From: Actinidia chinensis
Lineage: Eukaryota; Streptophyta; Magnoliopsida; Ericales; Actinidiaceae
Assembly (NCBI GenBank): GCA_009663005.1
Contig: VIGQ01002242.1
Location: 20,001-30,000, forward strand
Direction of reading: 5' to 3'
Length of the DNA stretch: 10,000 nt
Shown: piece after piece, positions 1-7,648 of the stretch
Layout of the letters: every line of letters begins with the position of its first letter
How positions within the stretch are numbered: the stretch's first letter is position 1
Position numbers and translations under genes: made by a program
Notes under the pieces: model-generated
What the model was told of the DNA's origin: nothing
Seen by the model: the letters and a program-made list of their open reading frames with translations, nothing else
The model's database searches: none

Positions 1-800
1 GTTATGGTAGGGGCTACAAGCGGGGAGATGAAACCGCGGTAGTAATGAGAAGATGTTGATGTGCAGGGGAAGGCAAAGCAGAGAGAAGTGTAAGGCGCCA
101 GAAGTTGATTGAAAAACAACCTGCAAGGCTGGTTACTGGGAACAACAAGTTCAGTGTGGGTGGGGAAACCAAGCACCGGAGGGGAGGGAATTGCCATAGG
201 AAAAGAAAGAGGAAAAAAGAAGGATAAGGAAAACACAGGGACTCGTCAAAAGACAGGACACTGGGCGTGAGAGAAAAGAGGCGATGTTGTGATGGATTCA
301 AAAGCATGTATAGGCACTTTGAGTGAGAGAATAGCAAGGAACGCACAAGGCGAGAAAGAGGTCAAGTTTGTGTGACGAGAGTGAGGGGAGTCAACCATGG
401 GTAGCATAGAAATACCAAACACCACCAAACTTATAGTAATTGGTGAGTTTCAACAAAAGAGCGGCACAAAGGGTGATTACGGTATCGAGAAAGAGGTGTG
501 GGGAAGGCGGTTTTGATTAAGTAAGCGGGCAGGCAAGGAAGGCATGAGGACCAAAAAGAGGGGGACAAAGTACAAAGAGGAGTGTGTGGAAGGATGTTGT
601 GAGGCTTGGTTTCAACAAGATGGCGTGTCGACAGCTCAGGATGCGCCATTGTGGTTGTTGAAGGAGGTGGGTGGGGTGGTAAGTGTCGTGATTGCCATGG
701 ATAGAGAAAAACGGGGTGCTGAGTTTTTGATACTCGCCACACGCATCGTGAATAAATTGAGACGACTGAAGTTGAAACTTTAAGTTTTCAACCCATAGCT
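1..800 (+). other. Purine-rich + strand tract
   Basis: The + strand is strongly biased to A and G here. For example, only 8 of the 60 bases in 181-240 are pyrimidines. The minus strand is therefore CT-rich, which explains its Ser/Pro/Leu/Phe-rich open frames without any coding. Such tracts occur in plant 5' leaders (as CT-rich sense strand) and in internal parts of retroelements. The bias fades after about 800, where the sequence becomes AT-rich for about 250 bases. No gene is called in it. Confidence 0.6.
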
Positions 801-1095
801 TGAACTTTGGAAAGAGAGAAAAAACATCTGATTTTTTTTTGAGAGGATAAACCACACATATTTAGTAAAATGACAAAGCGAAAAATAATATGTAATTATT
901 CAAAAAATGTCCATTGAATCAATTGGAGATGGACCCCAACATCAGTGTAAATGAGATCAAGGAGAACACACGACTATTAAGAGAAGACTCACTAAAAGGA
1001 AGTTGTGACTTTAGAACATTGACAAGAAGGAATTAAATTTGAACTAACAGACTTAGATGACAATGGTAAAGAAAAAATGCTGACAAATATGAGGG

Positions 1096-1290
1096 TTCGA
1101 TTGATTGGATGAACGAGGCGTTGTTGCCAGTCTTGCATGGGAGAGGCTTTAAACACCAATCATGGCGGACGGGGATGAGCAGCAGGAACTTTGCACACAC
1201 TGGCGCCATTTCATACAATCATTTCTATTCGGGCCGCGAATGAAAATCTCCTTCGTGCGTAGATCCTCACATCAAAATGAGTTGGAAAAA
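1096..1290 (+). pseudogene. Possible fragment of LINE reverse transcriptase, heavily decayed
   Basis: In the + frame starting around 1096, an Ile-Asp-Trp is followed about 10 residues later by VLHGRGF, then by WRTGM after four more residues. Plant LINE reverse transcriptases have an Asp-Trp...VL..KGF...WR.WM order in the palm/finger region. A SY...GRE-type stretch follows where the family has a SY...NGRP segment, and it ends at a stop near 1245. The expected RQGDP block would come next. Nearby bases in another frame loosely recall it, but a frameshift would be needed. The catalytic ADD motif is not seen. The resemblance is short and was judged by eye, so the call is tentative; chance similarity is a real alternative. 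Confidence 0.2.
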
Positions 1291-1993
1291 ATTCAATGGA
1301 GTTTAAGATTCGACTTGCCAAAATTGAGAGACAGAAATAAGATTTTTTTGCATGGCAGGAACACACAGAATATTGATAAGTAAAGGATTTAAAGGGACGA
1401 GAAGCCTAATGAGTAGTTGACCAGGACAGAATGAGTTATACGTAAACCTGAACCATCACCAATACCAAGGTGTCAGGACCATCCTATGTAGAGGGATAGG
1501 GACAAGTTTCTGGAGGATCAGAGTGACCATGGTGGTTGCGGGGAATCAAAACAAGCAAGTGAGAGAGGAGGAATATCCAGTGGCGGTTGTAGTGGGCGTT
1601 GGTGCTGGAGGAGTGAAAAGACGAGCCTGGAGGACCATCGTTTTGCGGTGTGGCCTGTATATCAGATCATTGAGTAGGCAAAGAAGACAATCCTTTGTAA
1701 TACACGGCCTGAGAGTGATTCCGCGATTTGGATGGAACCTGGAGTCCATTGATTATTGGCATGGTGCTGGACTTGAGGATGAGGCGATTTTGGACTGTTT
1801 TGATTCGTAATTTGCACTGGAATCTGTTAATTGGAAGAACGGCCATTGAAATTCCACCAAGGTGGCAGGAGAAGAAAACGAGTTGTAGTTATTACTGGCT
1901 CGATAAGTTGAATGTGAGCAGAAAGTACTAATGGTATTGCCTGGCTTATTGCCGTTTGAGGTAGGCTCAAGTCAATCAGGTTTATCATGGCGA

Positions 1994-2202
1994 TCCTCAA
2001 GGACGATGGGATTTTCCCTAGCACGGAATTCCAGCAGTAATTTACTTTGAAGTCATCAACCCACACATGGAGGGACATACGAGATCATCTTGAAGAGTGG
2101 ACATCGTGGCGGGCTAACTCATACAGAGATAGCTTTGAGATTTGTGTAAGTATTCGGCAAGAGATTTACATCACGAAGGTTCGAGTGAGTCGTCCTTGAG
2201 GA
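1994..2202. repeat. 13-bp exact inverted repeat, 183-bp spacer
   Basis: TCCTCAAGGACGA at 1994-2006 is exactly the reverse complement of TCGTCCTTGAGGA at 2190-2202. The arms lie inside the decayed GC-richer block. The 183 bases between them show nothing recognisable. The arms could be ends of a small decayed element or a chance match; I saw no flanking target duplication. Confidence 0.5.
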
Positions 2203-2736
2203 CTCATAAACAGTGAGCGAGATCGTTTGCGTAGAGGCCCTTTGGGAGTTATGTTCCCCATGCTCTTTGGAAAGCGATGTGGTAGATCAATAAGGGTTTG
2301 CAAGTGAGTCAGAGACTGAATACCGAATGGCATGTCACAGGAGGCTGATTTGACGCTTTCAGAAAACTTCTTGTTGTTGTTTTATCAGAAGGGCATGGAG
2401 TAAACCATCGATGGCTATCAAATTAAGTCAAGCCAATAGGAGAGAATCAACCACTGTGCACGCCTGTTGGGTGTATAGGCGTAAGTTTGAGAGGAGTTGA
2501 GCGTTTTAGCAATGGCGATCAATGTCGGCGTTTTGAATCAAGAGAAAGCCGAGGCAGGCACAGTGATTGTTGCGGCAGTGAGATGTGGTGGATCTGAGCA
2601 GCCCATGGGAGAGGAATGGGTTCTCGTGAGAGATAATAATGCCTGATACCATTAGAGATTCTGAATATTGTTTGAATAATGAGCATTATTTTCATTAATC
2701 TTGTGATGATATATGCAGGTATACAGCCTTTACTAA

Positions 2737-2776
2737 GATCAATTAGAATCAAACTAGATCAATAGGAATCAAAAAA
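2737..2776 (+). repeat. Two-unit 20-bp tandem duplication
   Basis: GATCAATTAGAATCAAACTA (2737-2756) is followed directly by GATCAATAGGAATCAAAAAA (2757-2776). The units differ at four positions. The repeat lies just after the change from GC-richer to AT-rich sequence and looks like a replication-slippage duplication. Confidence 0.75.
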
Positions 2777-3191
2777 GAGTATATTAACTATAGATAGTTG
2801 CAGGTATAAATATGGAAGATTCAGTGAATTAAGCAAGCTAGCTGTCCAAACGGTTATGGATAGAACTTCATTGTTCAGCGTTGTGTTGAGGCTGGATGGC
2901 ATAGCTTCTAAATACCAGTGGGGCAAAAGTAAAATTTTGACCTTTCCTCTTACCAATTTCCATTGGTGATTTGTTCCAAATACATCTAAGAGTGTTTGAA
3001 TTAAGGATTTAGCGGAAGAATAAAAAAAAAACTTAGGATTCTCAAAATATCTCTCTCCTCTTCCATTGTTCATATTTCTAATGCATTTTTTTGTTAGGAA
3101 AGTCTGTAGTTTAATAATACTTAATTAATCACCAAGTTATGGAGAATGGGTGGATGGTTAAGGCGTTGTGCCCCGAAATGAATTTTTTATT

Positions 3192-3282
3192 AAAGGATTT
3201 TAGGAAGTCTGTACAAATTAATATTATTTTACCTATACAATATTGTGTGAAAGGCATTTTAGGATTGTGTGCAAATTTATTC
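3192..3282 (+). repeat. Short direct repeat, 58-bp period
   Basis: The stretch from 3192 (AAAGGATTTTAGGA...) recurs from 3250 (AAAGGCATTTTAGGA...). Each is followed by a similar TGTxCAAATT block, giving about 33 bases of similarity. A third weaker echo, AGGAAAGTCTGTAG, lies near 3097. The region is AT-rich, so part of the similarity could be compositional, but the order of matched blocks favours real duplication. Confidence 0.5.
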
Positions 3283-3710
3283 TTAATCCAATAATAAAAC
3301 ACTGAATTAATCATAGATCGTATCGAGTAAATACCGTACAAATGTTGCGCTTATGGTAATTATTCTTTATTTTTTGTTTTTTCAATCGTACTCCATAGGT
3401 CATGTGTCAGGTTGTTTTGTACAATTTCTTAGCATTTCATACTATGCAAATTAATAAGGAAATATGTTTTTAAATTTTGGGTAATTTCACTGATCTCCTC
3501 AGAAAATTTTTAATAAATACAGCAACTTCTTTCTTACAATTTTTAAAAAACAGGAACCGACATCATTGTTATTCAAAAACTATTATTAAGTTTATTCCGG
3601 AATTAAATATTTAAAAGAAATGATAAGATTGCCCTTAAATTTAAAGTTTTCATATTTTCTTTCTCAATCCACCAATTAAAATAAATAAACATCCTCCATC
3701 CTTTTCAAAA

Positions 3711-4010
3711 CACAAATTATTCATAAAGTACTCCAATTTTATTTTTTTATCAATAAGTATTTTTTTAAAAAAAATAATATAAATAGTTTACTTTTTAAGT
3801 AAATCAAATGTACCTAAAAATTAAATTCTGTTATCAAATTTAACATATTCATTATAAAAAACTATTTGTTTATTTTTTTTCAGAGCACCACAATTATTCA
3901 TAAACTACCGAATCTTAATTTTTTTTATCAGTAAGCATTTTTAAAAAAAAAAATCATTTCCACAATTTTGGTCAAGTATTTAATAAAAAACATATTTATT
4001 ATAAAATAAA
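3711..4010 (+). repeat. AT-rich tandem repeat, about 178-bp period, two units
   Basis: A block starting CACAAATTATTCATAAA at 3711 recurs as CACAATTATTCATAAA at 3889, 178 bases later. In both copies it is followed by a TAC, an AT run, a TTTTTATCA(A/G)TAAG block and a long A run. Downstream, an ACATATT(C/T)ATTATAAAA block is also shared (about 3844 and 3989). The second unit is shorter at its end. The sequence is almost entirely A and T and has no open frame of note. It could be a small satellite-like duplication or a matrix-attachment type sequence; the period is seen directly, the role is unknown. Confidence 0.6.
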
Positions 4011-4240
4011 ATAATAAATTGAAAAGATTAATTAATTTTTATACAAAAAAATAATTAAAAGATTGTTTGAGAAAAAAATAATGGTCTATTAGTTTTTAAT
4101 GGTCTGTGTGAGAAAAAAAATATGACTGGACAATTTTTATTATTTTTATAAAAAAAATTATCTAAAAATTTTTTTTTATAATATTTTAAAAATAAAAATA
4201 TCCATATTATTTAAAAACTACATAGAAGTAGTTGTATTGA
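4010..4240. other. Extreme AT-rich stretch, nothing recognised
   Basis: Runs of A and T dominate, with TTAATGGTCT-like blocks near 4080 and 4098 as the only short repeat. No open frame, RNA structure or element ends are seen. It directly precedes the first GC-richer island. Confidence 0.4.
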
Positions 4241-4289
4241 AAAACCTAGGGCGCGGTCAGTGAACTTAACGTAAAAATTTCAAATTTTC

Positions 4290-4500
4290 AATAATGAGGT
4301 GGAAAGAGGATAGTCTCTGTGCTGCACCATCCGCTCCCAATGGGTCCACAAACGGCCCATTGTCTGGAGACACTGAGCCATTAAATGATCTTCCTTCTGC
4401 AAGCACGGCGCCGGCATACCCTGCGATCGGGCCCACTACTCTCCGGTCAACATATTGCCTAACCGAAACCTCAAAACACTATTCGATTCAATTTTCGAAT
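4290..4500 (+). promoter_or_regulatory. GC-richer island I with TCP-type motifs and a bulged hairpin
   Basis: This short island interrupts extreme AT-rich DNA. It holds GGGTCCAC (4342-4349; fits class II TCP GTGGNCCC on the minus strand), GGCCCAT (4354-4360; site II-like) and GGGCCCAC (4429-4436; fits class I GGNCCCAC). The first two lie in a hairpin: CAATGGG, a bulged T, CC, a 6-base loop, then GGCCCATTG (4338-4362). A diverged copy lies at about 5985-6190 in the same orientation: AAAGAGGATAGTCT matches AAAGGGAGAGTCT, and TCGGGCCCACT...TATTGCCTAA matches TCGGGTCCACT...TATTGCGTAA. Motif presence is seen. TCP binding and promoter or enhancer function are inferred from family knowledge, and the target gene is unknown. 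Confidence 0.45.
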
Positions 4501-4503
4501 TAA
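4294..4503 (+). CDS. Small ORF in island I, 69 codons, unproven
   Basis: The frame begins at an ATG at 4294 and encodes a polar peptide rich in Ser, Thr, Pro and Ala, with no signal peptide, membrane span or known domain. It coincides with island I, and its GC content follows the island. The paired island II has an ORF of similar length (65 codons, 6033-6230) that starts at a corresponding ATG. Its first codons (Met...Arg/Lys-Glu...Ser-Leu), a Pro-x-Ser-Gly and a Gly-x-Thr near TCGGGYCCACT stay in the same frame. Most of the middle does not align as protein. Overlap with regulatory motifs explains much of the conservation, so coding is only a possibility. Confidence 0.12.
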   Translation: MRWKEDSLCAAPSAPNGSTNGPLSGDTEPLNDLPSASTAPAYPAIGPTTLRSTYCLTETSKHYSIQFSN

Positions 4504-5330
4504 TGTATAAATTAGTTTTTTAGAAATGTTTCAGAAATGCGTGTTTGACCAAAAAAAATTATTATTTTATAAATTATTTATTTTTATTGAACATTAATTT
4601 TTTTGAGAATTTAAAGATATCTTCTAAATATTTTTAAAAAAGAGTTCTTTTAAAGAAATTAGAAATTGACATGTTTAAAACAACTTTTAAAAAAACTAAT
4701 CGCAAACTAGTTATGAAATGAAAACTAAACAAAAAAAAAGTGCATTGATCCTCTATATTCTTTATCTAAATTTACAAAAATACCCCAATCTTAATCTTTG
4801 TTTTGATATCGATAGGGTTGCAAGGGGATTAAGGCATTTAGGACAAATTGTAGATGGATTGCATTAATAGGCTATTCAACTTGTTAATTAATAAAGAGTT
4901 AAGCGTAAACTCTTGTATTAAGCCAGTGAATAAAAGAGTCAAGTTTAAGTCAAGATACATTCAGCTTGAATTGGTTTACAAAAATTTATGGTATTTGTAC
5001 TTAATGATACAACTCTCCGTAATTAATGCTGCGTATAAATTGATAATTTCCAGTTTTATTGTTTTGTAGAGTGTACAAACGGACTCATTTCATTTGATCA
5101 GGACAAAAAACGATTATCGTTATACATCAATAAATACTCACCGAGCTCTCACTTAGAGGAATTCAAATCCTATCAAGTGGTATTGACCTCGAACGGAATT
5201 GGACGATGAGAGCATCATTTATTTATATTATTTATTGTATTTAAATGATGTGCTATTTAGTGCGTGATGTAAAATTCATTGATAAAGGGGCATCCAAAAA
5301 TTATTATAGTTATTTGGGAAAGGATCATCT
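4500..5330. other. AT-rich intergenic stretch, no gene recognised
   Basis: The only open frame of note is 4854-5069 (+), 71 codons, Leu/Ile/Tyr/Lys-rich as expected from AT-rich DNA, with no recognisable motif. A 13-bp palindrome, AACGATTATCGTT, sits at 5109-5121. CAAGTGGTAT at 5174-5183 recalls the start of a retroelement primer-binding site (TGGTATCAGAGC), but the match breaks after TGGTAT. Nothing else is supported. Confidence 0.4.
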
Positions 5331-5337
5331 TGACCAA

Positions 5338-5560
5338 AAGTAATTTAACTCCCCCGAAAGAGAAAAAGAGAGTTGGTTGGGGGCAGTTGAGCCACATAAT
5401 CAATTAATATATAATTTCATAAATAAAAGACAATTTAAAAAAATTAAGGTTAAAGATCTATTAACTTTTTTGGAAAATATGGATAATTGTGAAGTGAACC
5501 TTTGACCACTCTCCTCTCGCGTGATATAAATGCCCTAAAATTAAAAGCATATTCAATTGG
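5338..5560 (+). repeat. Diverged dispersed repeat, copy 1
   Basis: This stretch shares an ordered series of blocks with 9300-9540, same strand: TCCCcCgAAAGAgAAAAAGAG versus TCCCACAAAAGAAAAAGAG, then TTGAG-CCACATAAT versus TTGAGGCCACATAAT, then TTTCATAAAT, then AAAAGCATATTCAA near the end. Between the blocks the copies differ by indels, and no frame is kept open in both, so they look non-coding. A GATATAAAT (about 5522-5530) resembles a TATA box, but no transcription start can be supported. Confidence 0.6.
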
Positions 5561-5940
5561 TGCGTACAACAATATATATACACACACGGGAAGGGGCGGT
5601 TTATATCATCACTAAAAAAATAATTGAATGTGTTGCATTTACGTAACATTTATCCTCACCCGATCGTAACAAAAATATCATAAGTTTTTATCATAAAAAA
5701 ATCGTTTCATTTATCACAATATGCGTAATTAACTATTTCAAATAAGTGCGACCGTTAGTTTTGTTTTTTTCCTCTTTAGTGGATTCGTTGTTCAAGTTTA
5801 TAATTTTTTTAATTTTTAGATTCTTCTTGTAAGAGGAATGCAAAAATAATAACTTTTAAATCAAATGATGAAAAAAAATTCATTAAAAACCAAAAAAAAA
5901 ATATAAAAAAAAGGCCCATACCGTGCCCTTATACAAATTT
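5560..5940. other. AT-rich spacer with short TA/CA microsatellite
   Basis: A short alternating purine-pyrimidine run, ATATATATACACACAC, lies at about 5571-5587 and is followed by a GGGAAGGGGCGG patch. The rest is AT-rich with several A and T runs. No gene, RNA or element ends are seen. The short minus-strand frame over 5461-5649 is unrecognised and spans the repeat copy, so I discount it. Confidence 0.4.
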
Positions 5941-5984
5941 CTATATTCTTTTTACATATTAACCACTGTCATCGGAGGGGTTGT

Positions 5985-6190
5985 TAGCTTTTTTCATTTT
6001 CGAGGGGCCCATGCTTTTAGCGGAGGATTGCAATGCAAAGGGAGAGTCTTTCATGGGACCCACAGTGGGCCCATGTATCACCACCCTCTGGAAGCTTTTT
6101 AAGAAAACCGCCCAATCCTCTGGTCGGGTCCACTCTCTTATCAAATCAACTATTGCGTAATATTAAATTTCGTTCCCAGTCCAAAACAAG
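5985..6190 (+). promoter_or_regulatory. GC-richer island II with TCP-type motifs and a bulged palindrome
   Basis: This is the counterpart of island I, about 1.7 kb downstream and in the same orientation. Motifs are GGGCCCAT (6005-6012), GGACCCAC (6056-6063; class I TCP), GTGGGCCC (6065-6072; fits both class I and II TCP) and GGGTCCAC (6126-6133; class II on the minus strand). The central two form a 24-base near-perfect palindrome at 6052-6075: CATGGG, a bulged A, CCCAC, A, GTGGG, CCCATG. In Arabidopsis and rice such sites are bound by TCP factors in growth and cell-cycle gene promoters (established knowledge). Here no adjacent gene is visible, so the role as promoter, enhancer or relic is open. 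Confidence 0.5.
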
Positions 6191-6230
6191 TTATCAATTA
6201 TCAGGAAATGGATCGGAATTAACTGATTAA
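6033..6230 (+). CDS. Small ORF in island II, 65 codons, unproven
   Basis: It begins with ATG at 6033 and encodes a Ser/Leu/Asn-rich peptide without a known domain, signal peptide or membrane span. Its ATG matches the position of the island I ORF start, and the first codons align with two in-frame 3-base gaps. It overlaps the palindrome and TCP-type motifs, which would be conserved without any coding. A minus-strand frame at 5959-6144 is equally open, so an open frame alone is weak evidence here. Confidence 0.12.
   Translation: MQRESLSWDPQWAHVSPPSGSFLRKPPNPLVGSTLLSNQLLRNIKFRSQSKTSYQLSGNGSELTD
6052..6075. repeat. 24-bp near-perfect palindrome carrying paired TCP-type sites
   Basis: Two 11-base arms, CATGGG+CCCAC and GTGGG+CCCATG, flank a central A, with a single unpaired A at 6058. 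GGACCCAC and GTGGGCCC lie in opposite arms, so the two sites point away from each other with one base between them. This geometry suits a pair of dimeric factors, or a structured transcript. Confidence 0.65.
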
Positions 6231-6239
6231 GCATCGGTT

Positions 6240-6870
6240 TAAAATTTATTAGTTTAATCATTGATATTTAACTGTGTTTTATAATTAATAAATAATAAAA
6301 TTATTTAATTAAAAATTAAATTCAATGAAGTCAATATATTCAGTTTATACATTAAAATTAACAGCTGCATAAAAATAACTTACAAACTATAAGAAAATTT
6401 CTATAAAACTACCATGAGCTAAAAACCGGAAAATTAAAATTCTAACAGTCAACACACAACTCCCCCCAAAAATAAATTAATATCAAAATTCAAAAGTTCA
6501 TGTTCTAAGACAACAACCACCACAAGTTCAAATTGAAGCCAAATTATTTATGTCAATTAGCACCGTTAAAAAATCGTCCGATTCTAAAAAATCACCGGCT
6601 CGATAAAATACCGCACCAATATTTTGTTCAATGCGGTTCCCTTGTATTTCTGATAAAATTATGTTTAGCGGGACGATAAGTGTCGGTTCTCGATTGAATC
6701 AGTGAACCGTCCGGTCTCCGGTTCTGTAACTATTGATGTCACCAAAAAATAGATAAAGACAAAAAATTTCTACAGGGTTGACGTTAATAACAAATTAAAT
6801 TTTATAAAACTTCAATTGAAACTTTTAAGCATCAAAGGTTCATTTTAAAGTAAAATAATATAATTCGAGT
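6240..6870. other. AT-rich spacer with a small CCGG-rich patch
   Basis: Most of the stretch is AT-rich and featureless. Within it, 6590-6735 is richer in CG dinucleotides, with repeated CGGTTC/GAACCG words (6684-6689, 6704-6709, 6719-6724). GAACCG and CGGTTC form a 6-bp stem with a 9-base loop at 6704-6724. Similar CCGG/GGTTC-rich patches are common in plant repeats, so this may be part of an old element, but its ends are not visible. Confidence 0.35.
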
Positions 6871-6873
6871 TCA

Positions 6874-7648
6874 TTTTTTAGTTAAATATTTCAAATACTT
6901 TAAAGTTTTACTTAAAAATGAGTCATATAATTGGCATCAATTAAGAGTGATACCTTGAAATACTTCCTTTTTCTCAGTCTTTTGGCAATAAATAGTTGTT
7001 CTGTCATCCTAATGAGACTAAATGATAAATGATTTTAATTGTGTATTAGATCAAAATTCAGAAGTTTTTTTGTGACTGAGGTAAAACTTTGAGGGCCCTT
7101 TTTGTAATTTTTCCCAAAACCACTAAAATAAATCATTGCATATTATGGGATTTAAGGTGTGTGTTGGTGCTCATAGGCACAATACAGTGGTATGAGCGCA
7201 ATATGAAGTTCACCTGTTTCAAATAATGGGGTTAACATTGTTCGTTGCCGATATCTCATTTTATACGTATTATTAAAAAATATTAATTGATCGGACATGG
7301 TAATTACGTGATAATCACATTTGTCTTGAAACTGTAGATAAAATTCATATTTTTGAAAACATATTGTAAGATAATATTGCTCGATCACCTTCCTATATAT
7401 CTTCGATCAATCAAATTATTTTAAAAAGGAAAAAAAAAATCTGAATAAATGAAATATACAAAAATTTACGGCTATACAAACTTCCGTGACTCCAAGGAGA
7501 AATCATCCACCCCAACTTGTTTAAAGTCATAATATTACATCAACCACAACCCTCTTTTCTCAACAATTGCAACTACCCATACAAAGATATGAAATTTAAA
7601 AAATAAGATACTCATTTTGACAACAAACAGTTTTCTGCAAACTGTTGG
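6874..7648 (+). repeat. Large tandem duplication, unit A (about 775 bp)
   Basis: The unit begins near TTTTTAGTTAAA and recurs head to tail from 7649. Shared exact words include CTTAAAAATGAG (6911; 7687), CAATACAGTGGTATGAGCG (7180; 7957), GAAAACATATTGTAAGATA (7355; 8106), TGACTCCAAGGAGAA, and AAAGTCATAATATTACATCA (7523; 8281). The offset shifts from about 777 to about 751-758 along the unit because of indels, including a loss of roughly 20 bases in B opposite the GTTCGTTGCC stretch near 7240. A minus-strand 78-codon frame (7152-7388) is not preserved in B, so the unit appears non-coding. Function is unknown; a duplicated intergenic or element-internal segment is the simplest reading. Confidence 0.9.

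Larger units (their letters stand above)
1..2640. other. GC-richer decayed block without intact genes, possibly transposon-derived
   Basis: This block is visibly richer in G and C than everything after about 2640. No frame on either strand stays open beyond about 112 codons, and the short open frames change frame every 100-250 bases, as expected for sequence that has lost coding constraint. The translations are low in complexity on the minus strand (Ser/Leu/Pro/Phe-rich, reflecting CT-rich DNA), and none matches a family I can name with confidence. A short + strand stretch near 1096-1290 weakly resembles the mid-region of a plant LINE reverse transcriptase. I saw no LTR pair, polypurine tract next to an LTR, or convincing primer-binding site. 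The composition break and frame decay are seen directly; transposon origin is inference. Alternatives are an old pseudogene, or untranslated parts of a transcript whose exons lie outside the window. Confidence 0.45.
2640..3700. other. AT-rich intergenic stretch without a gene
   Basis: Composition falls to AT-rich here and remains so. The short minus-strand frames at 2759-3073 (104 codons) and 3129-3341 (70 codons) are not recognised and show no domain or motif. The second one overlaps a local direct repeat, so it is unlikely to be a protein. Apart from the two small repeats listed separately, I see nothing specific. Confidence 0.5.

Noticed and set aside
544..783. + strand 79-codon ORF with a WFQQDG stretch recalling the second catalytic Asp region of Tc1/mariner transposases
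   Set aside because: Only about six residues fit. The flanking family motifs and the other two catalytic acids are absent, and the ORF is far too short. A translated search against mariner transposases would settle it.
14..855. Minus-strand open frames of 103-112 codons
   Set aside because: They are Ser/Pro/Leu/Phe-rich because the minus strand is CT-rich, overlap each other in different frames, and show no domain or motif.
1201..1208. TGGCGCCA as a possible Athila-type primer-binding site
   Set aside because: The word is a self-complementary 8-mer, and the following bases do not continue the known site; no LTR ends upstream.
1523..1931. Two overlapping + strand ORFs (95 and 67 codons) in the decayed block
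   Set aside because: No recognisable domain; they overlap in different frames, and a minus-strand frame is equally open there.
3137..3180. tRNA-like stretch (GGTTAAGGCG) near a GGAGAATGG
   Set aside because: No acceptor stem, anticodon arm or T arm can be drawn around it.
4854..5069. + strand 71-codon ORF
   Set aside because: Its composition follows AT-rich DNA, it has no motif, and nothing around it indicates expression.
5109..5121. AACGATTATCGTT palindrome as an operator
   Set aside because: A single 13-base palindrome in AT-rich plant DNA with no adjacent gene is not enough evidence.
5174..5183. CAAGTGGTAT as a Ty1/copia primer-binding site
   Set aside because: The match to TGGTATCAGAGC stops after TGGTAT, and no LTR or gag-like frame is nearby.
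7152..7388. Minus-strand 78-codon ORF in tandem unit A
   Set aside because: The corresponding region of unit B has frame-breaking indels, so the frame is not conserved.
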